Both the position numbers and the translations under genes were made by a program. Source: Cinclus cinclus (taxonomy: Eukaryota > Chordata > Aves > Passeriformes > Cinclidae). From it: DNA of 64,000 nt. The stretch covers positions 1 through 64,000 of the forward strand of contig NW_026912161.1 of assembly GCF_963662255.1 (NCBI RefSeq). Direction: 5' to 3'. Within the stretch, counting starts at the first letter, position 1. Each line of letters begins with the position of its first letter. The notes under the pieces were generated by a model. The model was not told where the DNA came from. It was given only the letters and a program-made list of their open reading frames with translations, and made no database searches. Below are positions 63,452 to 64,000 of the stretch, in pieces.

Positions 63452-64000
63452 AACAGCTGCGCCTAACTTGCCCAAGCTGCGAGAGCATTCTCAGCCGAGT
63501 TCTGCTTTGACAGAGCTATTGCTGAACTTTTGCAGCCCCGGAGGCTGCTGAAACCAAGGCTGTGTTCTGCCTCTTCATTCTTGCCTTCCTGTGCTCCAGC
63601 GAGAAGTGAAGCTCTGGCACGGCATTCAGCTTTGCCGCCTCTCTGCACGGAAAGCACTAGACAGAACTAGTGTGCTTCGTGCATGCTCTCTCCTCGCTTT
63701 TATGGTCACTGCTCTGCTTTTTGCTTGGCAGCGTTCCAAGGGTCCACGGCATACCTCTTGCACAGCGAGAGGTGGCCGGCGAGGAATACTTGCTGGCTTA
63801 AGTCGTTCCATGCTCAAGGCATTCATCAGAGCAACACCATGGGGGAAAAGAGGGGGGAACATTGCAGGACAAATTTCTATGCTGGAACAGGATTGTCTGC
63901 GAGACAGCTCTCCGCAGCGCTAGTATTTGGCCAGGCTGAAATCAGCGCCACGGGAAGCCAATCTGACAAGCGGAGTGCAACGAGCGCGGCGATATGGGGC
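63452..64000 (+). repeat. Satellite monomer copy 47, cut by the window edge
   Basis: The first 549 bases of a monomer, carrying 291G and 470T. Sites 881 and beyond are outside the window. The array continues to the right. Confidence 0.96.

Larger units (their letters stand above)
1..64000 (+). repeat. Satellite array, 1,379-bp monomer, 46 complete copies plus 549 bp
   Basis: The same sequence recurs every 1,379-1,381 bases from the first base to the last, always in the same direction. Thirty copies are 1,379 bp, fifteen are 1,380 bp because of an extra T at the monomer junction, and copy 18 is 1,381 bp because it also has an extra A. The sum (46 x 1,379 + 17) puts copy 47 at 63452, as observed. 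I catalogued 19 substitution sites and four indel sites in the monomer, so any two copies differ at only a few positions. Both window edges lie inside the array. The period, homogeneity and nested block duplications are those of eukaryotic satellite or macrosatellite DNA maintained by unequal exchange and conversion. I do not recognise the family, and centromeric location is an inference only. Confidence 0.98.

Noticed and set aside
1..64000. CRISPR array
   Set aside because: The repeat is 1.4 kb with no short repeat/unique spacer alternation and no cas genes.
1..64000. Tandem transposons or ribosomal DNA
   Set aside because: No transposase or reverse transcriptase motifs, terminal repeats or target duplications at the junctions, and nothing recognisable as rRNA. 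The unit is far too short for an rDNA repeat.
1..64000. Array as pure assembly artefact
   Set aside because: Copies carry distinct, linked variants, private changes and ordered blocks, which simple read stacking would not make. The exact copy number and the two block duplications still depend on read-level support that I cannot see.

Overview
The whole window is one satellite array. It holds 46 complete head-to-tail copies of a 1,379-bp monomer plus 549 bases of a 47th, all in the same orientation, with no interruption, no inversion and no unique sequence. Neither edge of the array is reached. I saw no protein-coding gene, RNA gene, mobile element or CRISPR array that I can support. A homogeneous array longer than 64 kb with nested higher-order repeats points to a eukaryotic nuclear genome, in centromeric, pericentromeric or other heterochromatic satellite DNA. 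The base composition (about 55-62% GC in lines I counted, about 78 CpG per monomer by hand) and the kb-sized unit would suit a vertebrate, perhaps a bird, but I do not recognise the family and the taxon is a guess.

Notation used below. Copies are numbered 1-47 from the left, and unit position 1 is the first A of AACAGCTGCGCC (an arbitrary phase). The copies are more than 99% identical. They differ mainly at a few sites: 291 (G/C), 470 (T/G), 881 (A/C), 1167 (C/T) and a one-base indel at 1378 (GGTCAAC = short, 1,379 bp; GGTTCAAC = long, 1,380 bp). Rarer marks lie at 19 (G>T), 156 (T>C), 458 (T>G), 650 (G>C), 841 (C>G), 889 (G>C), 1009 (C>T) and 1308 (C>G). A haplotype is written in the order 291-470-881-1167, then junction type.

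Layout. Copies 1-8 (1-11035) are mixed. Copies 9-25 (11036-34487) have a strict rule: every 881C copy is long and every 881A copy is short. They include a 7-copy block of 9.66 kb present twice in tandem (copies 12-18 and 19-25), with only two differences seen. Copies 26-34 (34488-46903) contain five 881A-long copies and a 3-copy, 4,138-bp block present twice (29-31 and 32-34). Copies 35-47 (46904-64000) have only short junctions.

How it evolves. All eight combinations of sites 291, 470 and 881 occur, so exchange or conversion has shuffled markers inside monomers, while larger unequal exchanges created the 7-mer and 3-mer blocks. The catalogued substitutions are unusual: 16 of 19 are transversions and 9 are C<->G. 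Open frames exist on both strands (the longest is 226 codons) and recur in nearly every copy, but changes inside the longest are almost all amino-acid-changing, so I do not call them genes.
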